Assembly (NCBI RefSeq): GCF_009712225.1
Contig: NZ_WASP01000012.1
Location: 1 to 64,000, forward strand
Origin: Desulfovibrio sp.
GTDB lineage: Bacteria > Desulfobacterota > Desulfovibrionia > Desulfovibrionales > Desulfovibrionaceae
Length of the DNA: 64,000 nt
Direction of reading: 5' to 3'
Positions within the stretch are counted from its first letter, which is position 1; the number at the start of each line of letters is the position of its first letter. Below the pieces are notes generated by a model. The model was not told the origin of the DNA, searched no databases, and saw nothing but the letters and a program-made list of their open reading frames with translations. The position numbers and the translations under genes were made by a program. Shown in pieces: positions 15,630-24,130 of the stretch.

Positions 15630-16169
15630 ATGGCCGGGGTAAATAAGGTCATCTTAATCGGCAATCTCGGAAGAGATCCGGAAGTGCGCCATGCTCAGGA
15701 TGGGTCGAAGATTGTCAGTCTCAATGTGGCCACGTCGGAAACCTGGAAAGACCGTGGATCGGGTGAGCGCCGAGAGAAGACCGAGTGGCATCGCGTCGTG
15801 GTGTTCAATGACCGCGTCGCCGATGTCGCTGAACGCTATCTCAAGAAAGGCAGCAAGGTCTATATCGAGGGCTCGCTGCAGACGCGCAAATGGACTGACC
15901 AGTCGGGAGCCGAGAAGTTCGTCACCGAAGTGGTGATCGGCAAATACAAAGGCGAATTGACCCTGCTCGATGGCCGGGGTGACGGCGGCAGTAGCGTAAA
16001 TTATCCGCCGCCGGCGGGCAGTGAGGCGGATTACGGTCGCCAAAGTGGTGGTAGTGCGCCGGCCGCGCGGAGCGGCAGTGGCTGGGAAGCGCCGTCTGAG
16101 CTAAATGATGATATCCCGTTCGCGCGCGGCGTCGATCACTTCGACCGTCCCGTCCGCGACGGCATCTGA
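15630..16169 (+). CDS. ssb: Single-stranded DNA-binding protein
   Basis: The OB-fold is complete: AGVNKVILIGNLGRDPEVRH at the N-terminus, TEWHRVVVFNDRVADVAERY, GSKVYIEGSLQTRKWTD. A Gly/Ser-rich linker follows (about residues 118-150). The usual C-terminal interaction tip DDIPF is present but is not terminal: 14 residues (ARGVDHFDRPVRDGI, with its stop) follow it. In ordinary SSB the tip ends the protein and recruits repair partners, so partner binding may be altered. The ribosome site is GATGGAG. The start at 15630 agrees with family length. Confidence 0.95.
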   Translation: MAGVNKVILIGNLGRDPEVRHAQDGSKIVSLNVATSETWKDRGSGERREKTEWHRVVVFNDRVADVAERYLKKGSKVYIEGSLQTRKWTDQSGAEKFVTEVVIGKYKGELTLLDGRGDGGSSVNYPPPAGSEADYGRQSGGSAPAARSGSGWEAPSELNDDIPFARGVDHFDRPVRDGI

Positions 16170-16860
16170 GGTTCTCCTGAAGAGATGGTCGATGGCGGGT
16201 TTTTAGCCCGCCCACCACCGCAAGGGCTCACGGCGACGGGTGGTGCGCCCTTCTGCCGCCAAATTGCTTTTTGTGCCCGAAAATGACGTCTTCCACCAGG
16301 TGGTGGGGGCACCTCAATCGAGGTAAACCCGCGCCAGCGGATAGACAACAACCGCTGGACCTGGATCCAGCGACGTCGTCGCTGGAAACTCCTGGGGGTC
16401 TGTTGGTAGTCATGGCCTTTTCGCCTGAGCGGCAATGCGGGCGGCTTGATAGGGGTGAGAGATGCTTGTGAGTTTGTTGAGTGGACTGGCTGGTCCCCTG
16501 ATTTCAGGCACCATTTACGTCGGCTCTTGGGTTTATACAATCGGTGATTGTTCCGTGGCGACCGGAAGAGATGTGGTTGCGGGCGTTACCGCTGACGACC
16601 AGGGTGGGCATATGGAGAATGCCTGTCGCGCTCCAGGCACAGGGCGGTCAGCACAGAAATCGGCAGCTCCCAGTTCGCCCTAGAGTCTGTCGATTTCCCC
16701 ACGAAATCGCAGTTGGAGGGAGATGCGGCTCACCCTCGGAGGCTTTTGAATAGGCGGCGAGCGCAAAGTCACTTTTTTGTGCGCCTATTCTCCGGTTGGA
16801 TTGGCTGGGGGATAAGCCAAACAACGCATAATCGTGGGGTGTTAACGGGCGGGAAAAGGC
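16170..16860. other. Intergenic region, no supported gene
   Basis: A GGCGGG / CCCGCC inverted repeat near 16192-16214 may end ssb transcription. A second GC-rich inverted repeat (CCACCAGGTGG) lies near 16300. Short reading frames such as 16462-16683 have weak ribosome sites and odd composition, so I do not call them. Confidence 0.5.
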
Positions 16861-17394
16861 CTATTGTAGCCAGATCTTGGTTTTGCTGTTTCCGAGTTCG
16901 GCGAGGATCGCATCATATGGCGGCGCGAGCGCTAGAGTTGCCAGATGTTTTTCTAGTGCCGTACTGTCGCCAGCTACTTCCCGGCGCGCCAGTTTGTCGG
17001 GGTTTTCTGACAACCTGGTCAACGGCACATTGCTCATAGCGGTCCATCGGTCGCCGTTCGGGCAGACAATTTCCACATTGGCTAGACATGCAGAGATCGC
17101 CGCGAACATCTCGCTGACGAAGGCAACGAAGGGCTCATGCGTGAGCTGGGTCGGATCCGGGTTGTTTCTTGCGACGAGCATGTAGCGAGCAAGAGCGCGG
17201 CGCCAAGCCATTGTGAGGAGAGGTGCCGGCCGATCTCTGACGACGACGGTCAGATGAGTCGTAATGTGCTTGCCCAAAGCATCGACGATGTCCGGAGCGA
17301 ACGGCCATCCCAAGCACAGGTCTTCCCAGGCATCGACTAGGTGCGGATTATCCCCCAATAGCATCTGATGAGGCGACATCGTTCCAGTTACCAT
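16861..17394 (-). CDS. Hypothetical protein (177 aa)
   Basis: It is a single uninterrupted frame on the minus strand beginning MVTGTMSPHQMLLGD. It is mostly helical with WEDLCLGWPFAPDIV, a basic segment (AWRRALARYMLVARNN), two Cys in ISACLANVEIVCPNG, and it ends TKIWLQ. There is no known motif or membrane segment. ATG 17379 (MSPHQ) is an alternative start. It stands alone between two gene-free stretches, and its codon usage is like that of its neighbours. The function is unknown. Confidence 0.5.
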   Translation of the reverse strand: MVTGTMSPHQMLLGDNPHLVDAWEDLCLGWPFAPDIVDALGKHITTHLTVVVRDRPAPLLTMAWRRALARYMLVARNNPDPTQLTHEPFVAFVSEMFAAISACLANVEIVCPNGDRWTAMSNVPLTRLSENPDKLARREVAGDSTALEKHLATLALAPPYDAILAELGNSKTKIWLQ

Positions 17395-17885
17395 TGCCGT
17401 TCTCTAATTGTGCCCTGCCAACGTCCAAGGACGGGTTCGACGGTAGATATCACTGTATATGCGTTACAGTCCTAAAGGACAATACCATCGCTTGGTCGAG
17501 TGCGTAAGGCTAGTTGATAAATATCCGGACGATGCAAGTTATAGGCGTTGGTTCTCCTTGCTTCATTAAGAACAAGCACGAAGCACGAGAAGATTTGACT
17601 CATAACATCCAACCCAGTTTATCCGCAGCTGTAGGCGACGCTGACTTTCGTTGAAAATTGTCAGTGATTAGTTAACACACCTTACGCGCTGCGCCTTTCG
17701 ATGATCTCCTTCTTAAGCGTGTTTTACAAGCTTTAGATATGACTACGCCCTCCGGTTCTTAAAGGCGTGAGGTTGTTTCAACCAGAAAAAAAGATGGTTG
17801 GTTGAGCGCCTGCGTAGTGCAGCCGGGCGCGGAACGCGCCATTTGTCCCAAGCCAGAGGTCGGGTAGTTCGGTTGATCTTGGAAC
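17395..17885. other. Intergenic region, AT-richer
   Basis: No gene is seen. The stretch 17440-17740 is noticeably less GC-rich than its surroundings, with short AT runs. It ends at the palindromic element at 17886. Confidence 0.5.
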
Positions 17886-17980
17886 GGGTGGTCCCTCGGG
17901 ACCGGTGGTCATACCCCCCGCCACGGGGCCGATAAGAAGACATTATGAGCCGCGTGACCACCAGTCGGCGGGGACCACCC
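17886..17980. repeat. Palindromic element, copy 3, with 8-bp target duplication
   Basis: The 95-bp element has perfect 10-bp ends, GGGTGGTCCC / GGGACCACCC, an inner GGTGGTCA / TGACCACC pair, and the AGAAGACATTATG core. It is flanked by CTTGGAAC at 17878-17885 and again at 17981-17988. That direct repeat is what a transposition event leaves, so the element is likely a non-autonomous mobile palindrome. Related copies are at 114-192 and 12009-12105. Confidence 0.7.
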
Positions 17981-17988
17981 CTTGGAAC

Positions 17989-18591
17989 GTAGGGAAGGTC
18001 GCTGCCGCTGCCAGCAAGCCGACTGTTGCTACCTGGGTGTCGGCGATATTGGGCTGATTGTTGACCGGGAATTGCGGCAGGTCAGAGGCCGCTCGCGTGA
18101 AATTGGCGGTGCAGCCACGCCAGCTGGCAAAACTCAACGCCTGGGCGGCGGTAGGCGCCACTCGTGCGGAAACGCAACGCTTATCAATCCTTCCTCCCTT
18201 GTGGGGCGCGGACAGCGCCACTCGGCCGGCATTGGCTGGGGGCCTGGGCGACTATAGGCGTGCACACCCAACATCCACGCATGTTTGCGGTTCGCGCGAG
18301 GCTCTTGAAACTAGGAAGGCGCAAAGCGGCGCCCGCAAGGGCGCTTCTGTCCTCCTATCGTTGCTGCGGCATTGGACGCACCACACCTGCGGGACGCGTA
18401 AGGGGTGCCCGCAGCAAGCTGCCTTGCAAAGGCGCTTGCCAAGCGTGGAAGGCAGTTGATTGTGTTTGTTAGGCGGCGGCACGCCGCAATTGCCCTTGAG
18501 CCCGACAAGGACCGCTGTGAGTGGGTCAGCGGTAAAGGCAGCCAGGGTTAATGGAGCCGGTGACATAAGCTTTCGGTATATCGAGAGGTGG
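17989..18591. other. Intergenic region, no supported gene
   Basis: Several overlapping frames are open on both strands but none has a good ribosome site or recognisable motif. GC-rich inverted repeats occur near 18315-18345 and 18470-18490 (GGCGGC / GCCGCC type). The stretch may include part of a transfer or replication region. Confidence 0.4.
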
Positions 18592-19143
18592 TCACCATGT
18601 GGCTTCGCCGCCGATCTCCGGGCGGGTGAACGTGAGGTCATCGCTGCCATCCTGCTCCAGCGCTTCCGACGGGTTCTCAGCGACCTTCCCGTAAAAACTC
18701 GTGAACTGTCGCCGCTGCTTGCCCAGGAAAGCCAGTTCGGCGCGGATAGGTGAAAGCGCAGCTTCCAGCGCCAGGATGTCTGCGCGTTCATCCTCAGGGG
18801 CAGCCGGGAAGGAGGTGATCGGATAGGCCGGGCCTTTCTTCCGAGCAGGGACATGGGTTGTCATGACCTTGACCTCCCGGGTTATGCCTCTGACGGTGAC
18901 GGTCTTGCCCTGCCAATTGTTCACAGGGGTGCGGCGCTTCCAGAAGATCGAAACGCTGTCCGACTGACTGTCGGTTTCCTGCACCTTGATGTGTGGGCTG
19001 TAGAAGCGACGTTTGTACTTGTAGTCGGTGTCGTTATCGAACCAGGTCGAGATCAGAGAGTGGGCTTCCGATATGAGGGCTTGCCTCCGTTCCTCGATGA
19101 GGAGGAGGAGAGGGGTTGCAATGGCTGACATGGGTTCTTTCAT
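18592..19143 (-). CDS. MobI-like conjugative transfer protein candidate (183 aa)
   Basis: The protein has a helical N-terminus (LLLLIEERRQALISEAHSLI, residues 12-31), then a domain with HIKVQETDSQSDSVSIFWKRR and a long C-terminal helix region. Size, layout and position recall MobI of SXT/R391 and IncC elements. Those are auxiliary mobilisation proteins that act at an adjacent oriT. The match is by general resemblance and context, not by a firm motif. It is divergent from the FlhC-like activator gene, across a 760-bp gene-free stretch. In SXT-type elements FlhDC-like activators control such genes. Confidence 0.4.
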   Translation of the reverse strand: MKEPMSAIATPLLLLIEERRQALISEAHSLISTWFDNDTDYKYKRRFYSPHIKVQETDSQSDSVSIFWKRRTPVNNWQGKTVTVRGITREVKVMTTHVPARKKGPAYPITSFPAAPEDERADILALEAALSPIRAELAFLGKQRRQFTSFYGKVAENPSEALEQDGSDDLTFTRPEIGGEATW

Positions 19144-19904
19144 CTTTTTATTATCCTTTGATACCGGTCAGCGACGCGTCCCAAAATGCGCGCGCACGCG
19201 CGTATTGGGATGTCACATGGCGAAATGGTGAAGATGATGTCAGGATAACATATTCATACAACAGCATTTTCTGGCTCATTGGAGGGAGATGTGAAGAAAG
19301 AATACCGAATTACAGGTTGGATCACGAGGAAAAACCGCTCGATTGGGAACTACCGACAAGGCGCCGCGTGTGGATGCTGCACTGACGTCACCACATTGAT
19401 ACTGCGACGGCTGCGGGGATAGGATTGACGGGTTGCTCCGCCTTCTTTTGAACCCCTGTCGGCCTCTTGTCCTCCGTGCCACGACCCCTTCTCCGCCGCC
19501 TCATCAGGAAAACTTAGCCACGCCATCCCCTTCTCCGCCTGTTTTCCACCCCTTATCCACCCCTTTTGGACCAAGAGCACCATAATACAATGCGGTTCGA
19601 CAGGGGGTGCGTCCCGTATTCAAGTTCGCAAATTTGGCCAAACTATGTGCATGTCGTTAATTGGTACAATACGACTGCTAATGAGTACAGTTATATTTAA
19701 TAACTCTGCGGGAACATTGGCGCATGACGTTTAAGCGAGACTGTATGCGCCGCTATGTTAATGGGTGAAATATCTATATTTGCGGGACGCGTACTTGGCA
19801 ATACCCTATTTCTGTACGTTTTTGTTAGTTATTGCGACCCCTACCCCTCTTGACGTAGAACCAAAGGGTCAGATACCGTTCCTGCAACCAAAGCGGGGCA
19901 TTTC
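19144..19904. other. Gene-free divergent region, candidate oriT/oriV
   Basis: No gene is seen in 760 bp between the divergent mobI-like and FlhC-like genes. A DnaA-box-like TTATCCACC lies at about 19551-19559 within a pyrimidine-rich tract. A distinctly AT-rich stretch runs from about 19630 to 19830. In SXT/IncC elements oriT lies just upstream of mobI. The assignment as an origin of transfer or replication is inference. Confidence 0.35.
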
Positions 19905-20459
19905 ATGCAAACACTGCGGATATATGGATCTGTCGATCATCAGCGGGAGGCGATTGCAATCGAACTCCTGCGGCGAAACGCCCGCGCGCATGTCCTCAAG
20001 TCTTCCACTCAACTGTCTGCCAGAAGGCTCCAGGGAATAGCCGAGAAGATTGGGGTACCGTGGGGCGGATCCACCAGAGGGCCGCTTCCCCAGGTATCCC
20101 AGGTGTACCCGTCCGACGCCGAGCGACTGAACGTGCGGACGTTTGCGCCGGTCTATATCGGATATGCCGCTTCGCCGCGGGCCTCCATTGACGTGCTGGC
20201 CCTGATTTCCGCACATGACTTTTGTCGGGATCAACTGGGCATCTCGATCCACATCGACCATTGCTGGTCGATGGCGCGTGACATCCGCAACGGCCACATC
20301 TTTCGGAAACAATGCTCCTGCGGGGAATATTTCTTCGTCTGTGGCGCTACGACGCGGGAAAAATGCCAAATTTGCCGCGGTGATGGAAAACCATCTCCCG
20401 ACCCAATGCCGGTTCATGTCCGCACGTTGTCCGACACCGCTGAAACTAAGTTGGATTGA
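19905..20459 (+). CDS. FlhC-like transcriptional activator (184 aa)
   Basis: Residues 13-60 (REAIAIELLRRNARAHVLKS, then STQLSARRLQGIAEKIGVP and RGPLP) match the layout of the N-terminal part of flagellar activator FlhC. The C-terminus has the four-cysteine zinc site CSCGEYFFVCG...CQIC at about residues 142-163 (with CxC, then Cys and CxxC elements). On SXT/R391 and IncC elements, FlhC-like SetC/AcaC with FlhD-like SetD/AcaD switch on conjugation genes. No flagellar gene is nearby, whereas transfer genes are, so the same job is likely here. Its FlhD partner is probably the gene at 21181. Confidence 0.7.
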   Translation: MQTLRIYGSVDHQREAIAIELLRRNARAHVLKSSTQLSARRLQGIAEKIGVPWGGSTRGPLPQVSQVYPSDAERLNVRTFAPVYIGYAASPRASIDVLALISAHDFCRDQLGISIHIDHCWSMARDIRNGHIFRKQCSCGEYFFVCGATTREKCQICRGDGKPSPDPMPVHVRTLSDTAETKLD

Positions 20460-20465
20460 TGCGGG

Positions 20466-21047
20466 ATGGCCTGGGCGGTTCAACAAATACCCCAGATAAT
20501 GCGCACTTCAGCCATAGTTGGAGTGATATTGGTGGGGATCACGCTGGTTGCTACGACGCCGACCCGGGCACTCGACCTCAGTCACACCATCTGGGGTGTT
20601 GTGGGACAGGAACGCAAGATCGATCCGAACCTTCTCCTGGCGGTGGCTCTCGTGGAGTCGAAGAGATACGCTGGCCCGGGCAAGATCTCACCTCACCCAT
20701 GGGCCATCCGCGATGCCGCCGGACCTCATTTCTGCAAGTCGCTTCAGGAAGCGAAAAACCTACTCACGAATCCCAGAGCGAATACAGATGTGGGCCTGAT
20801 GCAGGTCAACCTGTATTGGAATGGCAACCGGGTAAAAGATCCGTCCGACCTGTTGGATCCTGGAACAAATATCAGAGTTGGTGCCGACGTACTCGTAGAG
20901 GCAATTCGCTCCGCTCCCAACGACATCATCCTGGGTATTGGACGCTACCATCGTCCAGACGACGAAATCGAAGCGCGGGCCTATGGAACGCGGGTATACT
21001 CAACCTGGCAAAATCTGACGAGGTTGCCAGGAAAAGGGAGCGCATAA
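20466..21047 (+). CDS. Lytic transglycosylase, conjugation-associated (193 aa)
   Basis: An N-terminal hydrophobic signal sequence (about residues 11-34, IMRTSAIVGVILVGITLVAT) precedes an SLT-type catalytic domain. NLLLAVALVESKRY supplies the catalytic Glu, and TDVGLMQVNLYWN and LLDPGTNIRVGADVL are typical goose-lysozyme-fold motifs. Such enzymes open peptidoglycan for the transfer apparatus. It starts 6 bases after the FlhC-like gene, so the two are one transcription unit. ATG at 20499 (MRTSAIV) could be the actual start. Confidence 0.85.
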   Translation: MAWAVQQIPQIMRTSAIVGVILVGITLVATTPTRALDLSHTIWGVVGQERKIDPNLLLAVALVESKRYAGPGKISPHPWAIRDAAGPHFCKSLQEAKNLLTNPRANTDVGLMQVNLYWNGNRVKDPSDLLDPGTNIRVGADVLVEAIRSAPNDIILGIGRYHRPDDEIEARAYGTRVYSTWQNLTRLPGKGSA

Positions 21048-21180
21048 TCGTGGTGTTTTCGATTTCGAAAGAGCGATCGCTCTACGGCCTCGCGTTTCGC
21101 ATCTTTGCGATTTCCCCCCACGACGTAATGACATCCTATTTGCCGTTGCGGCCGGTGGTCGCTCCCGAAGGAAACTTGCG

Positions 21181-21819
21181 ATGACTGTTCACCTTCCAGA
21201 GGATTCCGACGGGGCTGCGATAAAGTCCGACATGCGGGTACTCCACGACGAACTGCTGACCAGGTGCCATGACTTTGTCGCGAACAGGCCGCGGAAACTC
21301 ATTTTGAAGTGCTTCGGCCTGTCGGAGAAGGCGGTCGACACGGTGAAGCGTTTTTCGCTCGAAGATCTGTTACCGCTTCTCCACACGCCTGTCCTTTTAT
21401 TCCGGCCAACGGTCGATTTTGTAAGCCTCGCCGAGGTGTTGGCCCAGGAAGATCCGATTCACCTGCCGGACGGTTTGATTTCGAGTTTCGATCAAGCTGA
21501 CTTGCCACAAGAATATATCCGGCTCCATAGCTTATATTTTCTCACAATTCGCTCAATCTCCCGGGAGATGGATAGGGTGACCGCATCTTTCTTCAGCGGT
21601 CTTACGCCCAAGGAAATCGACGTTGTGCGGCTCGCACCGTCGCCCCTGATCCTGAAAGCCATCCAGTCATATGTGACGTTCTTTCAGCCCCGCGTGGATT
21701 TTTCGTTCATTTCAAAGACTGCGAACCGAAATCTCTCGCCGACCAGGATCATTAACGAGGCCGTTGCGGCAATCCTGGCGGCTGAAACGTCAGTCGAACA
21801 GTTGAAAAAATACCGCTAG
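21181..21819 (+). CDS. Protein of two tandem FlhD-like domains (212 aa)
   Basis: The two halves are related to each other and to FlhD. Half 1 (about residues 20-85) contains CFGLSEKAVDTVKRFSLEDL and VLLFRPTVDFVSL. Half 2 (about residues 115-185) contains FFSGLTPKEIDVVRLAPSPL and VTFFQPRVDFSFI. FlhD has the equivalent FRLGINEEMATTLAALTLPQ and LVCHFRFD. FlhD normally works as a dimer with FlhC, so this looks like a covalently fused FlhD dimer. It lies two genes after the FlhC-like protein. The likely role is activation of conjugation genes, as for SetCD/AcaCD, by inference. Confidence 0.65.
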   Translation: MTVHLPEDSDGAAIKSDMRVLHDELLTRCHDFVANRPRKLILKCFGLSEKAVDTVKRFSLEDLLPLLHTPVLLFRPTVDFVSLAEVLAQEDPIHLPDGLISSFDQADLPQEYIRLHSLYFLTIRSISREMDRVTASFFSGLTPKEIDVVRLAPSPLILKAIQSYVTFFQPRVDFSFISKTANRNLSPTRIINEAVAAILAAETSVEQLKKYR

Positions 21820-21867
21820 CGCCCAGCACATGCTGGCTCCTATGTCCATATCGCCAAGGCACGTAAG

Positions 21868-22254
21868 ATGACCGAGAACACGGACGATTGTTTTCCAGGC
21901 GGCCTGGCGCCGAGAAAGAAGAAACAGTTCATCAAACACCGGGCTGCCCAGTTGCAGCAGTACCTTGATGAAGGTCGTACCTACGCGCAGCTAGCGGAAC
22001 TGGTTGAGCGTAAATTCAAAGTCACGATATCGGCAGATTGGCTTGAGAAGACGCTAAGGGCCGAGGCTAAAGCCAAAGCGGCTATAGCCCCCACCCTTCA
22101 GACTGCGCCGGCTCAGCTGCCGGCGGCCCCATCGACAAATGCCTCACCTACCTCCCGATCGGACACTGGTGGCAAGCCGCAATCGGGTTGGGTCGAACCG
22201 GATAAGACAGGGTCGCCTCCGGAATCGCGATTCCGCGGCAGGCGCAGTCAATAG
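21868..22254 (+). CDS. Small DNA-binding protein, TraK/StbA-like candidate (128 aa)
   Basis: The basic N-terminal domain (residues 14-70, RKKKQFIKHRAAQLQQYLDE then GRTYAQLAELVERKFKVTIS and ADWLEKTLR) reads as a helix-turn-helix or ribbon-helix type DNA-binder. A disordered Ala/Pro/Ser-rich tail follows. It is immediately upstream of a ParA-family ATPase and a membrane protein, the same order as TraK-TraL-TraM of IncP and StbABC of IncW plasmids, where the first protein binds near oriT. The sequence similarity itself is weak; context carries the call. Confidence 0.4.
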   Translation: MTENTDDCFPGGLAPRKKKQFIKHRAAQLQQYLDEGRTYAQLAELVERKFKVTISADWLEKTLRAEAKAKAAIAPTLQTAPAQLPAAPSTNASPTSRSDTGGKPQSGWVEPDKTGSPPESRFRGRRSQ

Positions 22255-22273
22255 AGAGCAAGGAGGGTTAATA

Positions 22274-23071
22274 ATGGAACTTACAAAACGCGCGATCTTC
22301 ACCTACGGGCACAAGGGCGGCGTCGGCAAGTCGACCTTTGGCGCTGCGCTACTTGATTATTTCCGCCGCCATGGAATCCCCTGTGCTGCGTTCGACAGCG
22401 ATTACGCCGTGCGCCATCTTTACCAGTATTATGGCACCAAGGCTGATAATGACGCGCCCGAAGATCCGTTGGTCGGCGTGAGCTTGGTCGATCTCAAACA
22501 GCCGCGGGCTCGGGACGGCCTGGTCAATATCCTGGACCGAAATTATCCACGCATCCTTCTGGACATGCCAGCAGGGTCAGCCACGGACCTGGAGGAAGGC
22601 TTTGGTCTGGGTACTGCCAGAGCGCTGTACGAGGAATATGCCAGTTGCGGTTATAGGATCACGCTGGCGACGGTCATCACTCCCATCTTTGCGTCCACCG
22701 AAGCGGTCCAGATCGCCTTTGAAACATTTGGTCGTAATGTCGACCATCTCGTTGTCAAGAACCTCCATTATGGCGAGGAGAATCAGTTCCCCTTCTTCGA
22801 TGGTTTCGAAGAGAACGGTGCCATGCGCTATGACAAAACCAAAAAGAGCATTCTTCAATCTGGAGGGATGGTCATTGGTCTACCGAAGCTGCGCGCCGAT
22901 ACCTTTGCGATGATCGACAAATACGCGTTGAACTTCACCAATGCGCTTGAAAGCACCACCCTGTCCCGCGCTGATCGTTCTCGCGTCCACCAGTGGCGGG
23001 AAGAATGCGGAAATGTTCTACGGCAGGCGGGCCATCTGCTTGGGTTGGACGACGCTTCGGTGGTCGCGTGA
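22274..23071 (+). CDS. ParA-family ATPase, TraL/StbB-like (265 aa)
   Basis: FTYGHKGGVGKSTFGAALLD (residues 9-28) is a deviant Walker A of the MinD/ParA type, and RILLDMPAGSAT gives Walker B. The rest lacks the DNA-binding features of ParA proper and resembles the TraL (IncP) / StbB (IncW) group. Those position plasmid or transfer complexes. The start is ATG 22274, after AGGAGGG. It overlaps the following gene by 4 bases (GTGA), so translation is coupled. It is distinct from the partition ParA at 24285. Confidence 0.7.
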   Translation: MELTKRAIFTYGHKGGVGKSTFGAALLDYFRRHGIPCAAFDSDYAVRHLYQYYGTKADNDAPEDPLVGVSLVDLKQPRARDGLVNILDRNYPRILLDMPAGSATDLEEGFGLGTARALYEEYASCGYRITLATVITPIFASTEAVQIAFETFGRNVDHLVVKNLHYGEENQFPFFDGFEENGAMRYDKTKKSILQSGGMVIGLPKLRADTFAMIDKYALNFTNALESTTLSRADRSRVHQWREECGNVLRQAGHLLGLDDASVVA

Positions 23072-24051
23072 ACGCCCCCTCCCCGCCTCGCAGTGCACTT
23101 GATATAGCCCTCTCGCTGGTTCCAGAGGAATCAAGAGAGCAGGTCCTCCGCGTTGCCGCCGCCATGGGTGTTGGCGCGGACGACCCAGCTTTCGCTTGGG
23201 CAATTGCCGCCGGGCATGTGCATCAAGCGATCGACCAACTGCCCGCAGCCATGCGCGAGGCGGCTGAGGAAAATTTGACCGCATTGAAGGCCCTTTTTGA
23301 GGAGGGGCGAGAAACGCTGGCGGAGGATACTGCCGATCATCTTCGCGAAGAAATTGATAAGGCGATTGCGGCTCATATCGCCATCCTTCGCGATCTGCTC
23401 GCCGGTGCCGTGCGAGACGAGTGCAGGCATATCGATGACTCGGGTGCAAAGCTGGAAGCTCTGCTGGATGCTTCTGGACAGAAACTCGAAACGCTGCTGA
23501 AGAGCATTTCTCAGTTGCCTGAAAACATGGCACAGGCCGTCGCTAATGCGTCCCTGGTCGACAAACTTCCTGCAATCATCGAACAGTCCGTTCGCGATAA
23601 GTTGGTCTTGAAAGAACAAACCAAACGCACGGTCGCCGTTGGGGTTGTCGTCGCGGTTGCCCTCGCGGGAGTTGTCTTCGGAGGGTTGTCAACCTGGCTC
23701 TTCGAGCAACAGGTCTACCGGGCGGAATTTGATGTGCTGCAGGCCAAGGAGACGACCGAGGTCAATGCTAAGCTTGGAGAGGCCAGAGAGCTTCTCGCGC
23801 TGGCTCGCCCCTTTTCGGAAAGCTTGCTTGATCCGACCAAACGGGCGCGTATCGAGTGGACCCAAGAAAACCCCGGACTGGTTGACGTTGTAAGGACGGA
23901 TGCCGGTAAAGCGCTCGTGAAACTTGCGCAGGGTTACAAGGGCGCTCTTGATGTTCGAGCCCCCTACCCCTGTATCACGCTAGGGCCGCGCACCATGATC
24001 AATGGCACCATGGTGAATCGCACCTGCAGCGTGGCGTTGCCCAACGATTAA
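23068..24051 (+). CDS. TraM-like inner-membrane transfer accessory protein (327 aa)
   Basis: The start is GTG 23068, which overlaps the upstream TGA in GTGA. The N-terminal segment VLRVAAAMGVGADDPAFAWA (about residues 23-42) resembles the N-terminus of IncP TraM-type proteins. A long helical region follows, then one transmembrane helix at about residues 190-215 (KRTVAVGVVVAVALAGVVFG), and a C-terminal domain with two Cys. It probably works with the two upstream proteins. Palindromic sites for partition begin 7 bases after its stop. Confidence 0.5.
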   Translation: MNAPSPPRSALDIALSLVPEESREQVLRVAAAMGVGADDPAFAWAIAAGHVHQAIDQLPAAMREAAEENLTALKALFEEGRETLAEDTADHLREEIDKAIAAHIAILRDLLAGAVRDECRHIDDSGAKLEALLDASGQKLETLLKSISQLPENMAQAVANASLVDKLPAIIEQSVRDKLVLKEQTKRTVAVGVVVAVALAGVVFGGLSTWLFEQQVYRAEFDVLQAKETTEVNAKLGEARELLALARPFSESLLDPTKRARIEWTQENPGLVDVVRTDAGKALVKLAQGYKGALDVRAPYPCITLGPRTMINGTMVNRTCSVALPND

Positions 24052-24057
24052 TGCAGA

Positions 24058-24087
24058 ATGCCATGTTCCGACATCGGAACATGGCAT
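24058..24087. promoter_or_regulatory. parS-like palindrome, site 1
   Basis: A 30-bp inverted repeat with core TGTTCCGACATCGGAACA; its centre differs by one base from the perfect palindrome of the other sites. It lies upstream of parA. Four such sites occur in the window. Confidence 0.65.
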
Positions 24088-24130
24088 CGCCTTCCCCCGT
24101 CTCCGGATGCAAGTGACGCCTTGTCTTTTT

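Noticed and set aside
18058-18472. Two overlapping plus-strand frames of about 100-130 codons
   Set aside because: They are Arg/Ala-rich, lack ribosome sites and overlap each other; no support for coding.
22274-23071. A second partition ParA
   Set aside because: The Walker A is ParA/MinD-like, but there is no partner ParB, and the gene order with a DNA-binding and a membrane protein fits TraL/StbB better.
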